Shown here piece by piece: positions 1 through 6,553 of a DNA stretch of 8,458 nt. Source of the stretch: CAYQDF01 sp964416175 (lineage in GTDB: Bacteria > Chloroflexota > Anaerolineae > Anaerolineales > UBA4823); NCBI GenBank assembly GCA_964416175.1, contig CAYQDF010000130.1, positions 1-8,458 of the forward strand. Direction: 5' to 3'. A program made the position numbers and the translations under genes. A model generated the notes under the pieces. It had not been told where the DNA came from. It did no database searches and saw only the letters and a program-made list of their open reading frames with translations. Within the stretch, counting starts at the first letter, position 1. Each line of letters begins with the position of its first letter.

Positions 1-1998
1 AAAGTCCTGTCGCTCAAGCTGGTGTCAACTCCTGAAGATCCGTCCTCGGCGGTGCTGGATGGAATTCAGATGCTTGTGGAGATAATCGAAAAAGAATGGC
101 AGATAACCATATCGTCCTTGGAGATAACTCATGGTTCCACGGTTGCGACCAACGCGCTCTTGGAGCGGAAAGGCGCCAGGACAGCATTGATAACCACTCG
201 CGGATTCAGGGATGTGCTGCAAATAGGACGCCAGAATCGTCCCGTCCTGTACGATCTCCTAGCCAACCCTGTGCCGCCGCTCGTGCCTGAAGAGTTAAGG
301 TTTGAAGTCTCCGAGCGCGTCGACCATACCGGATATGTCCAGATCCCACTGGATACCAGGGATTTAGATGATATTTTATTAAAACTGGAGCAGGAAAGAG
401 TCGAGTCGGTTGCTATCAGCCTCCTGTTCTCATTTCTTCATCCAGATCACGAGCTTGAGATTGGCAGCCGTGTAGAGTCTGCTGGATATTTTGTCTCTCG
501 TTCGAGCGAGATCCTTCCCGAATTTAGAGAATACGAACGGACATCAACCACAGTCGTCAACGCGTATGTATCCCCGGTCATGAACCGCTACCTGGAGAAA
601 TTGTGGAACAGGCTGTCAGGCGGGAGGATATCGGTGCGGTTGAGGATAATGCAGTCAAATGGCGGCGAATTAAGCCTGGCCGAGGCGGGCCGCGCGAGCG
701 TCCGGTGTATACTTTCTGGTCCGGCGGGAGGGATCGTCGGCTCACGGTTTACCGCCCGCTTGGCCTTCTCCACCCCCTCCCCCACAACATCGAGGATCAC
801 CCCTGGAGAAAAAGTCAAGATAATTACCTTCGACATGGGGGGGACATCTACAGATGTTTCTCTTGTTGATGAAGAGCCGCGGATCACGACCGAAACGAAA
901 ATCGGCGGTTATCCGATCCACATACCGATGATCGACATCCACACGATCGGTGCCGGTGGAGGATCCATCGCCAGCGTTGACAGTGGTGGCGCGCTAAGAG
1001 TTGGCCCGCAAAGCGCTGGTGCGTTTCCGGGTCCCGCCTGTTATGGGCTGGGCGAGCCAAATAATAGCCGCCCTACGGTCACGGATGCAAACGTAGTCCT
1101 GGGAAGACTGCCAGCCGACTATTTCTTAGCTGGGAAGATGAAGTTGTTTCCAGAAAGGGCGCAGCAGGCATTGCAGGCTCTCGGTGAAGACCTGGGAATG
1201 GACGTGATCTCGATCGCTCTCGGAATCGTAGAAGTCGTCAACACTCACATGGAGCGGGCCCTGCGGGTCATCTCCGTTGAGCGCGGTTACGATCCAGCAG
1301 AATACACCCTGTTGTCTTTTGGAGGTGCCGGAGGACTCCATGCATCGAATCTGGCGCGCCGGCTGGGAATAAGACGTATCCTGGTTCCACCCCTGGCTGC
1401 TACCCTCTCCGCCTTTGGCATGGCAGTAGCTGATGTTATTAGAGATTATTCCCGCACCGTTATGCTTCCAGGAGCGTGCGATCCATCGGTTATCAGCGAT
1501 GTCTTTCGCACACTGGAAGAAGCCGGTGTAGCGGATCTGGAGCGAGAAGGCATCCCTTCTGCCGCTCAGGTAATCCAGCGAATGGTAGATATGCGTTACT
1601 TCGGTCAGGCATATGAAATAACCATACCTTTCACACCGGATTTTGTAAGTGCTTTTCACCAGGCACATGAGGCCCAATACGGATATTCCCGCCCGGATTC
1701 CCCAACAGAAATTGTCACCATCCGTCTACGTGCAACCGGGCGTAGAACTCCGCCCAGAATTACACCGTTCCCCGCTCCTCATAACAACCATAATCCCGAA
1801 CCGATAGATTACAGGCCAGTCTTTTTCTCCGATAGACCACAGATCGTCCCATTTTTTCTTGGGGATCGGTTGAAACCCGGTGATCTGATCTTTGGTCCGG
1901 CGATCGTGGTGCGATCGGATACCACGATATTGCTCGAGACCGGAGACGAGGGTGAAATCGATCAATTTCAAAACATGGTCATAACTTCTGAAAAATGA
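1..1998 (+). CDS. hyuA: Hydantoinase/oxoprolinase subunit A (HyuA family), 5' partial
   Basis: ATP-dependent subunit of the HyuA/HyuB family, which includes N-methylhydantoinase, 5-oxoprolinase and acetone/acetophenone carboxylases; it is probably cytoplasmic and works with the HyuB encoded next to it. The frame is open from base 1, and the first codons (KVLSLKLVSTPEDPSSAV) match the conserved early part of HyuA. The GTG at 22 is therefore an internal Val codon, and the true start with the first DxGGTFTD phosphate loop lies upstream of the window. Visible motifs are HGSTVATNA (nt 130-156), the second nucleotide-binding motif FDMGGTSTD (nt 829-855), GAGGGSIA followed by GPACYG, and SFGGAGGLH near nt 1315-1341. 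About 665 residues are seen, so perhaps 30-45 are missing. An unusual Pro/Ser/Thr-rich insert of about 15 residues (nt 769-813) sits before the second phosphate loop. The family is certain but the substrate cannot be read from sequence. Confidence 0.93.
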   Translation, partial: KVLSLKLVSTPEDPSSAVLDGIQMLVEIIEKEWQITISSLEITHGSTVATNALLERKGARTALITTRGFRDVLQIGRQNRPVLYDLLANPVPPLVPEELRFEVSERVDHTGYVQIPLDTRDLDDILLKLEQERVESVAISLLFSFLHPDHELEIGSRVESAGYFVSRSSEILPEFREYERTSTTVVNAYVSPVMNRYLEKLWNRLSGGRISVRLRIMQSNGGELSLAEAGRASVRCILSGPAGGIVGSRFTARLAFSTPSPTTSRITPGEKVKIITFDMGGTSTDVSLVDEEPRITTETKIGGYPIHIPMIDIHTIGAGGGSIASVDSGGALRVGPQSAGAFPGPACYGLGEPNNSRPTVTDANVVLGRLPADYFLAGKMKLFPERAQQALQALGEDLGMDVISIALGIVEVVNTHMERALRVISVERGYDPAEYTLLSFGGAGGLHASNLARRLGIRRILVPPLAATLSAFGMAVADVIRDYSRTVMLPGACDPSVISDVFRTLEEAGVADLEREGIPSAAQVIQRMVDMRYFGQAYEITIPFTPDFVSAFHQAHEAQYGYSRPDSPTEIVTIRLRATGRRTPPRITPFPAPHNNHNPEPIDYRPVFFSDRPQIVPFFLGDRLKPGDLIFGPAIVVRSDTTILLETGDEGEIDQFQNMVITSEK

Positions 1999-3650
1999 CA
2001 CGAAGAACGACAAAAGAAGCATCGGACCCGGTCCGCCTTGAAGTGTTTAAGAGTCTCCTGGCATCGGTGGCTGAGGAGATGGGCGTCGTTCTCCGCCGGG
2101 CGAGTTATTCCCCAAATATCAAGGAACGGCGAGACTTTTCCTGTGCGGTGTTTGATCCAGCCGGGAGGATGATCGCCCAGGCTGCTCATATCCCTGTGCA
2201 CCTTGGATCTATGACGACTGCCGTTCAATCTGCGATCCGCCATTTCACTGCCAAGCAAGAATCGAGGGGACGCTCACACAAAGTCGAGATCAATCCTGGG
2301 GATATGTTAATCCTGAACGATCCATACCAGGGTGGTACTCATTTGCCTGACATTACGCTGATATCGCCCGTGTTCGTCCCAAAGGGAATGATGGACTCAA
2401 GCGGCAAGGGTGAAACAGTGGCTTCTCTCTTAGGGTATGTCGCCAGTCGGGCTCACCATGCAGACGTTGGGGGAATATCGCCAGGTTCTATGCCCGTCGC
2501 GACCGAGATTTACCAGGAAGGTCTGATTATCCCCCCGTTGAAATTGATTTCGTCCGGTGAATTGGACCAAAGTGTCTGGGACTTGATCCTTGCAAATGTG
2601 CGCACACCGGCAGAACGATCCGGGGATCTTCACGCGCAAATTGGTTCCAACCGACGCGGAGAAGTCCGCTTACTGGAGATGGTTGAACGGTATGGATTTG
2701 ATCAGGTTTCGAAATACATGGCTGCCTTATTGGAATACACTGAACGGTCGATGTGCAAAACGCTCCGGGATCTGCCCGATGGGGTTTACAGGTTCACCGA
2801 TTATCTCGATGACGATGGTGTACAGGCGGATCCGGTCGAAATCAAGGTCGCAGTCAGAATAATTGGGGATCGGGCTATCGTTGACTTCACCGGATCTTCT
2901 CCCCAGAGACAAGGGGGAGTTAACGCCGTCTATGCAATCACTCTTTCCGCAGTATTTTATGTATTCCGTTGTCTCTTGGATGAGGAGATCCCGAACAATT
3001 CGGGGTGCATGGCTCCGATTGAGGTGATTGCTCCGCAAGGATCGGTAGTCGCTGCAAAACCCCCTGCAGCAGTTGCCGGCGGGAATGTTGAGACTTCCCA
3101 GCGAATTGTAGATGTGCTTTTGGGAGCTCTGGCGCAGGCTGCTCCGGAGAAAATCCCTGCCGCAAGCCAGGGAACCATGAACAACCTCACCATTGGCGGA
3201 TGGGATAAGCGGACTGATTTACCTTTTACGTATTATGAAACAATTGGCGGCGGTGTCGGGGCTCGGCCTGATTCTGATGGACCTTCTGGGTTGCACTCGC
3301 ACATGACAAACACACTCAACACGCCAGTTGAGGCTCTGGAATATGCCTATCCACTGCAAGTTGTCCGTTACGAAATTCGCCGGGGCTCTGGGGGGTACGG
3401 ACGCTTCCGGGGAGGAGATGGTCTGATTCGAGAAATTCTATTGAGTACCCCTGCTCAGGTAAATTTACTGACTGAAAGGCGAAAATTCCCTCCCTATGGT
3501 CTTTTCGGCGGAAGTCCTGGATCCTGCGGGAGAAACCTCCTGATAAGAAATGGAAGAGAATTCCCACTGGATGCGAAAGGCGCTAACGATTTGCATCAGG
3601 GTGATATCCTCAGGATCGAGACGCCAGGGGGTGGAGGTTACGGGAAATGA
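1995..3650 (+). CDS. hyuB: Hydantoinase/oxoprolinase subunit B (HyuB family)
   Basis: Catalytic partner of HyuA in an ATP-dependent cyclic-amide hydrolase or carboxylase-type complex. The 551-aa protein is full length for the family. It opens with DPVRLEVFKSLLASVAEEMG and SPNIKERRDFSCAVFD, followed by NDPYQGGTHLPD (residues 108-119) and SRAHHADVGG (His154, His155, Asp157). Those His/Asp clusters are my candidates for metal ligands, by inference. Later landmarks are GGVNAVYAIT, IPNNSGCMAPIEV, GGNVETSQRIVD, ETIGGGVGARP, HSHMTNTLNTPVE and the glycine-rich end PGGGGYGK. The ATG overlaps the hyuA stop as ATGA and no Shine-Dalgarno sequence lies just upstream, so translation is probably coupled to hyuA. 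N-methylhydantoinase, 5-oxoprolinase and ketone carboxylase roles are all possible. No third carboxylase subunit, amidohydrolase or transporter gene is seen downstream to narrow the choice. Confidence 0.94.
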   Translation: MTRRTTKEASDPVRLEVFKSLLASVAEEMGVVLRRASYSPNIKERRDFSCAVFDPAGRMIAQAAHIPVHLGSMTTAVQSAIRHFTAKQESRGRSHKVEINPGDMLILNDPYQGGTHLPDITLISPVFVPKGMMDSSGKGETVASLLGYVASRAHHADVGGISPGSMPVATEIYQEGLIIPPLKLISSGELDQSVWDLILANVRTPAERSGDLHAQIGSNRRGEVRLLEMVERYGFDQVSKYMAALLEYTERSMCKTLRDLPDGVYRFTDYLDDDGVQADPVEIKVAVRIIGDRAIVDFTGSSPQRQGGVNAVYAITLSAVFYVFRCLLDEEIPNNSGCMAPIEVIAPQGSVVAAKPPAAVAGGNVETSQRIVDVLLGALAQAAPEKIPAASQGTMNNLTIGGWDKRTDLPFTYYETIGGGVGARPDSDGPSGLHSHMTNTLNTPVEALEYAYPLQVVRYEIRRGSGGYGRFRGGDGLIREILLSTPAQVNLLTERRKFPPYGLFGGSPGSCGRNLLIRNGREFPLDAKGANDLHQGDILRIETPGGGGYGK

Positions 3651-3669
3651 TGAGATACAGTGACTCATC
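3649..3669. repeat. Inverted repeat spanning both convergent stop codons
   Basis: GATGAG (3649-3654) and CTCATC (3664-3669) form a perfect 6-bp stem around a 9-nt loop. The element overlaps the hyuB TGA (3648-3650) and the TGA of the minus-strand gene (3665-3667). It could be a weak bidirectional transcription barrier for the two convergent genes. No U-run follows on either strand, so I do not call it a terminator. Confidence 0.35.
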
Positions 3670-4090
3670 CGGACGAATACAATTGTTTCAGCCGTTTGTA
3701 TGCGCCTATCCAGGGCTCACCCATGCGGTGTTTATTCGGAATCTTGACATGACTTAATTTTTCAGCGATCCTGGCTGCAAGCATCGCGACAGCATCCCAA
3801 TCTTCGCTCTGGAGAGCATCTTTCATGCGGGTTCCATAATTGTCACACCACTCCCATTCCAACCTGAATCGATCAGCCTTTATCCAGTATCCCCGTTTCT
3901 CCCAGGCTGTGACTGTCTCTTCAATTGAATCGTGGATTTCATCAAGTGCGAGGGCGATGAATGCTGCCAGGTCAGACGTCGAATCATCAACTTCCTGCTG
4001 TGCAATTAATTGACGGACAGCTATGACAATCATACTGGTCAATTTTCTTCTTGCGTTGCCGCTGTTTTCGAGTCTGACAATTCTACTCAA
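3665..4090 (-). CDS. Uncharacterised 141-aa helical, Trp-rich protein
   Basis: I cannot assign a function. The sequence resembles a small conserved hypothetical family I associate with Anaerolineae/Chloroflexota, from memory and unverified. The start is TTG at 4090: an in-frame TGA lies immediately upstream (4093-4091), and a strong GAGGAGG sits 5 nt before the TTG. The protein looks all-helical and soluble, with no signal peptide or long membrane segment. A basic N-terminus (residues 1-16) leads into helices at about 17-33, 40-66, 72-94 and 97-113, then a conserved-looking tail with HRMGEPWIGAY (121-131). Six Trp (63, 69, 79, 81, 98, 127) concentrate around the motif KRGYWIKADRFRLEWEW. The gene is convergent with hyuB and divergent from the tRNA-Leu/tig unit, so it is probably transcribed alone. 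Well-formed motifs and a clean ribosome binding site argue that it is real. Confidence 0.8.
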   Translation of the reverse strand: MSRIVRLENSGNARRKLTSMIVIAVRQLIAQQEVDDSTSDLAAFIALALDEIHDSIEETVTAWEKRGYWIKADRFRLEWEWCDNYGTRMKDALQSEDWDAVAMLAARIAEKLSHVKIPNKHRMGEPWIGAYKRLKQLYSSG

Positions 4091-4095
4091 TCAAG

Positions 4096-4102
4096 CCTCC
4101 TC
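4096..4102 (-). promoter_or_regulatory. Ribosome binding site GAGGAGG deciding a TTG start
   Basis: On the minus strand GAGGAGG is followed by a 5-nt spacer (CTTGA) and then TTG at 4090. The in-frame stop directly before the TTG excludes any longer form, and the next Met codon is residue 20. The site therefore fixes the start of the 141-aa protein. Confidence 0.8.
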
Positions 4103-4124
4103 GATCGCATCAAAATATTCCAAT

Positions 4125-4136
4125 CGCCCGAAGGCG
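4125..4136 (-). other. Short cUUCGg tetraloop hairpin in the minus-strand leader
   Basis: Read on the minus strand, CGCC-TTCG-GGCG forms a 4-bp GC stem closed by the extra-stable cUUCGg tetraloop. It lies about 35 nt upstream of the TTG start of the 141-aa gene. If the transcript begins further upstream, it would be a small stable leader hairpin. No U-tract follows, so it is not a terminator, and its role is unknown. Confidence 0.3.
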
Positions 4137-4185
4137 CTGATCCGTTAAGGCTGATGATACAGTTCATTTGTGGATTTTAACTTTA

Positions 4186-4214
4186 TTGACGCCCATCCAT
4201 GCCCCGCTTATAAT
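4186..4214 (+). promoter_or_regulatory. Strong sigma-70-type promoter for tRNA-Leu (and probably tig)
   Basis: The -35 element TTGACG (4186-4191) and the -10 element TATAAT (4209-4214) are separated by the ideal 17 bp, a near-consensus housekeeping promoter. Transcription should begin 6-8 nt after the -10 box, at about 4220-4222. The mature tRNA-Leu begins at G4222, so the transcript would have almost no 5' leader. Confidence 0.88.
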
Positions 4215-4221
4215 CTCCTGC

Positions 4222-4303
4222 GGGGAAGTGCTGGAACTGGCAGACAGGCGTGACTTAGGATCACGTGCCGCAAGGCGTGAGGGTTCAAGTCCCTCCTTCC
4301 CCA
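4222..4303 (+). tRNA. tRNA-Leu(UAG)
   Basis: A complete class II tRNA of 82 nt. The acceptor stem GGGGAAG (4222-4228) pairs perfectly with CTTCCCC (4296-4302), and the discriminator is A4303, as expected for leucine. The D arm is CTG...CAG. The anticodon stem CGTGA/TCACG encloses loop CTTAGGA with anticodon TAG at 4256-4258, reading CUA and, by wobble, other CUN codons. A long variable arm (GCC-GCAA-GGC) identifies the Leu/Ser/Tyr class. The T arm is GAGGG-TTCAAGT-CCCTC. The 3' CCA is not encoded (ATC follows), so it must be added after transcription. Confidence 0.97.
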
Positions 4304-4347
4304 TCTTACCGCGTTCCTGGATTTTTTATTTATTAAAATTTCGAATC

Positions 4348-4354
4348 AAGGAAG
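4348..4354 (+). promoter_or_regulatory. Ribosome binding site AAGGAAG for tig (TTG start)
   Basis: AAGGAAG stands 6 nt before the TTG at 4361. That spacing, and the fit of the first residues to the trigger factor N-terminal strand, support TTG over any later codon. Confidence 0.75.
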
Positions 4355-4360
4355 ACAAAG

Positions 4361-5764
4361 TTGAAGATTGCCAGCCAACAATTAGAGGATCATCAAGTCA
4401 AACTGACTGTGGAGATCGAGCCTGATCAATTCGAGGAGGCGAAACGAAGAGCAGCCCGTCGGCTTGCGAAGCGTATCAAGATCCCGGGATTTCGCCCGGG
4501 TAAAGCTCCATATAACGTCATCGCCCGCCACGTGGGTGAAGAGGCGCTCATCGAAGAAGGGGTCGAATTGCTCGTCGATGATTTATACCCAAGACTCATC
4601 GAAGAGGCGGAAATTAAAGCCTACGGTCCTGGCAGACTGGAAAATATATCGAAGTTAGATCCTTTGACAATGGAGTTCATCATACCCCTCCGCGCGGAGA
4701 TCATACTGGGTGATTACCGCTCGATCCGACTGCCTTATGATAAGCCAACTGTCACAGAGGATGAGATCGAAGCAGTACTGGATAATCTCCGCCAACGCTA
4801 TTCGATCGAAGAGACCGTCGACCGTCCCGCGGAGGCAGGCGATCGAGTCTATCTCCAAATCTCAGCGAAAAAGTACGATCCAGAATTGGGAGATGAAGCC
4901 CCCTTGCTGCTCGAAGAACGGCCGTACACGGCCATAATCGCCGGCGCCAATGAAGTTGCACACGACGAGTGGCCTTTTGATGGATTTTCGAGAGAATTGA
5001 TCGGGTCAACAGCTGGCAGCCGGAAGACGATCATTTATACATTTCCTGAAGACTCAGAGTTCGAGAATCTCCGCAGCGAGACCGCTGAATTCAATGTGAT
5101 CATCACCGATGTGAAATCACGAACACTTCCAGAATTGAATGACGAATTTGCCCAAACATTGGGTGAATACCAGGATCTCGCTTCACTCCGCATGGAGATC
5201 CGTGACACCCTGGAGAAACGAGCTTCGAATGCATATGATTCAGAATATGATGATCGTGTGTTGGATGAAGTCATCTCCTTGTCAGAGATTAAGTATCCCC
5301 CGCAAATGGTCGAGAACGAGATCGATGAAGTGATCCATCAGTTGGAGAGGCGGTTGACGTCCCAAGGATTGGATCTGGAAACCTATCTAAAGGCGAGAGA
5401 AATTGACCTCGATGGGCTGCGAGCCGAAGCAAGGCCGGTCGCGGAGACCCGCATCAAGCGTTCGCTCGTTCTATTCAAAATCGCTGAATCGGAAGGTATC
5501 GATGTTTCGGAGGAGGAGCTTCAGGAGGAGGCAGATCGCACGATCAATAATCTCGCTCAGTCCATCGCAGAACCTAACCGCCGAAAAGTGTTCTCTCAGC
5601 AAGCGATCACTGATTTGATTGGCAATATCTACACAGAGATGCGCGTCGATCGCACACTCGAGCGCCTGCGTAAGATCGCTCAAGGTGAAAATGATGTTGA
5701 GAGCAGTCCTGAGGAAATCCGAGAACCTGAGAATGACGGAGAGACTGCCCAGGAGAAAACCTGA
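4361..5764 (+). CDS. tig: Trigger factor, ribosome-associated chaperone
   Basis: Binds the ribosome near the exit tunnel and shields nascent chains, in the cytoplasm. The 467-aa product has the standard order. The N-terminal ribosome-binding domain (about 1-120) carries the signature GFRPGKAP, with Phe44 and Arg45 at the usual positions. An FKBP-like domain (about 156-252) and a helical substrate-binding region (about 253-440, containing LPELNDEFAQTLGEY) follow. The FKBP part is divergent: only the core GFSRELIGSTAG and the FPED strand are easily recognised, and the usual IPGFE and DG..F elements are altered, so prolyl isomerase activity is doubtful (inference). A 26-residue acidic tail (442-467) has 10 Asp/Glu and only 2 basic residues. 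The start is TTG, supported by AAGGAAG 6 nt upstream. The gene lies 57 nt after tRNA-Leu and 81 nt before clpP, a common tig-clpP neighbourhood. Confidence 0.96.
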   Translation: MKIASQQLEDHQVKLTVEIEPDQFEEAKRRAARRLAKRIKIPGFRPGKAPYNVIARHVGEEALIEEGVELLVDDLYPRLIEEAEIKAYGPGRLENISKLDPLTMEFIIPLRAEIILGDYRSIRLPYDKPTVTEDEIEAVLDNLRQRYSIEETVDRPAEAGDRVYLQISAKKYDPELGDEAPLLLEERPYTAIIAGANEVAHDEWPFDGFSRELIGSTAGSRKTIIYTFPEDSEFENLRSETAEFNVIITDVKSRTLPELNDEFAQTLGEYQDLASLRMEIRDTLEKRASNAYDSEYDDRVLDEVISLSEIKYPPQMVENEIDEVIHQLERRLTSQGLDLETYLKAREIDLDGLRAEARPVAETRIKRSLVLFKIAESEGIDVSEEELQEEADRTINNLAQSIAEPNRRKVFSQQAITDLIGNIYTEMRVDRTLERLRKIAQGENDVESSPEEIREPENDGETAQEKT

Positions 5765-5832
5765 CTCGTTTTCTCATAAATCTCTATGATTATTCTTACG
5801 ATCCATTGAGATAATTGTGTTTATTTTCCGAT

Positions 5833-5840
5833 AAGGAAGG
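5833..5840 (+). promoter_or_regulatory. Ribosome binding site AAGGAAGG for clpP
   Basis: AAGGAAGG ends at 5840, leaving 5 nt to the ATG at 5846. The in-frame GTG at 5840 overlaps this site and so cannot be the start served by it. This decides for the ATG and a 204-aa product. Confidence 0.75.
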
Positions 5841-5845
5841 TGAGG

Positions 5846-6460
5846 ATGAAGCTGTCAGATATAAATTCGTTGATCCCGATGGTGATTGAGACCACCGGTC
5901 GTGGAGAGCGAGCGTTCGATATTTATTCGCTCTTGTTGCGGAACCGCCTGATTTTTCTTGGAACGCCAATAACGGATCAAGTCGCAAACCTGATCGTTGC
6001 ACAGCTCCTGTTCCTGAACCAGGAAGATCGGGAAGCGCCCATCAACATGTATATCAATTCACCTGGCGGACAGGTTTATGCAGGCCTGGCAATTTATGAT
6101 GCCATGCAAATGATTTCGAATCCAATCAGCACTGTCGCGGTGGGTGTCACAGCTTCATTCGGGACAGTTCTCCTGGCAGCCGGTGCTAAAGGTCAAAGAT
6201 ATGCATTGCCCCATGCGACGATCCATCTGCACCAGCCATTGGGTGGAGCACAGGGTCAGGTCACGGATATCGAGATTCAGGCAAAGGAATTTCTCCGGTT
6301 GAGGACCAATCTTAACGAGATCCTTGCCAGCCATACCGGTCAGCCGCTCGAAGTCATCGAACGAGACACAGAACGCGATTTCTGGATGGATGCAAAAGCC
6401 GCGGTCGATTATGGCCTTGTGGATCAGGTTCTCGAAGCCCAGGAAAAGGAAAACAAATAA
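5846..6460 (+). CDS. clpP: ATP-dependent Clp protease proteolytic subunit ClpP
   Basis: Serine peptidase that forms a tetradecameric barrel and degrades proteins fed in by Clp ATPases such as ClpX or ClpA/C, in the cytoplasm. With the ATG start the protein is 204 aa, normal for the family. The catalytic triad is intact: Ser104 in VTASFG, His129 in HLHQPLGG and Asp178 in TERDFW. The Ser-His and His-Asp spacings of 25 and 49 residues match E. coli ClpP. INSPGGQVYAGLAIYDAM and the AKGQRYALPHA strand are typical, and the C-terminus ends in a charged EAQEKENK. I chose ATG 5846 because AAGGAAGG lies 5 nt before it. The gene follows tig at 81 nt and ends at an intrinsic terminator; no clpX follows in the window. 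A weak -10-like GATAAT at 5810-5815 might give clpP its own transcript. Confidence 0.97.
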   Translation: MKLSDINSLIPMVIETTGRGERAFDIYSLLLRNRLIFLGTPITDQVANLIVAQLLFLNQEDREAPINMYINSPGGQVYAGLAIYDAMQMISNPISTVAVGVTASFGTVLLAAGAKGQRYALPHATIHLHQPLGGAQGQVTDIEIQAKEFLRLRTNLNEILASHTGQPLEVIERDTERDFWMDAKAAVDYGLVDQVLEAQEKENK

Positions 6461-6488
6461 CCTTATCAGGGAATTCCCGGGTAAAATC

Positions 6489-6532
6489 AGGCCGGTTGGC
6501 AAGAATAAGCCTTCCGGCCTTTTCCTTATTTT
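6489..6532 (+). terminator. Intrinsic terminator after clpP
   Basis: AGGCCGG (6489-6495) pairs with CCGGCCT (6514-6520). The stem continues through a symmetric TT/TT mismatch into GGC/GCC (6498-6500 with 6509-6511) and an AAGAATAA loop. It is followed by TTTT and a T-rich tail, TTTTCCTTATTTT. It lies 28 nt after the clpP stop and separates the tig-clpP unit from the HAD-rlmN unit. Confidence 0.9.
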
Positions 6533-6541
6533 CTACCAATG

Positions 6542-6547
6542 GATAAT
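6542..6547 (+). promoter_or_regulatory. Candidate -10 box placed for a leaderless transcript
   Basis: GATAAT matches the -10 consensus at 5 of 6 positions and follows the clpP terminator. The expected transcription start, 6-7 nt after it, falls on G6554, the first base of the GTG start of the HAD gene. A -35 element is poor (T-rich TTTTCC near 6520). This is a prediction from spacing only. Confidence 0.4.
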
Positions 6548-6553
6548 TAATTT

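Noticed and set aside
22..24. GTG at 22 as the start of hyuA
   Set aside because: The frame is open to base 1, the codons before it match the conserved HyuA N-terminal region, and the essential first phosphate loop would be missing.
1126..1677. 183-codon minus-strand open frame inside hyuA
   Set aside because: It lies wholly opposite conserved HyuA coding sequence, has no recognisable motif, and is explained by the codon pattern of the real gene.
4304..4345. Intrinsic terminator between tRNA-Leu and tig
   Set aside because: There is a run of six T (4322-4327), but no stable stem precedes it apart from the tRNA itself.
4168..4425. 85-codon plus-strand open frame across the tRNA region
   Set aside because: It simply translates tRNA-Leu and the tig leader (GEVLELADRRDLGSRAARREGSSPSFP is a typical tRNA-translation artefact) and has no ribosome binding site.
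5810..5815. GATAAT before clpP as a promoter
   Set aside because: The -35 at 17-bp spacing (TGATTA) is poor, and the T-rich gap gives many chance -10 matches, so it is mentioned only as a possibility under clpP.
5840..5842. GTG at 5840 as the clpP start
   Set aside because: It overlaps the AAGGAAGG ribosome binding site. The ATG six bases later has correct 5-nt spacing.
5765..5845. Small RNA or riboswitch in the tig-clpP gap
   Set aside because: It is only 81 nt, AT-rich, with nothing more than a 5-bp TCATA/TATGA stem and no known aptamer-like pattern.
6469..6478. GGGAATTCCC palindrome after clpP
   Set aside because: It is a short perfect palindrome without a loop. Common by chance and too short to call an operator without a second copy.
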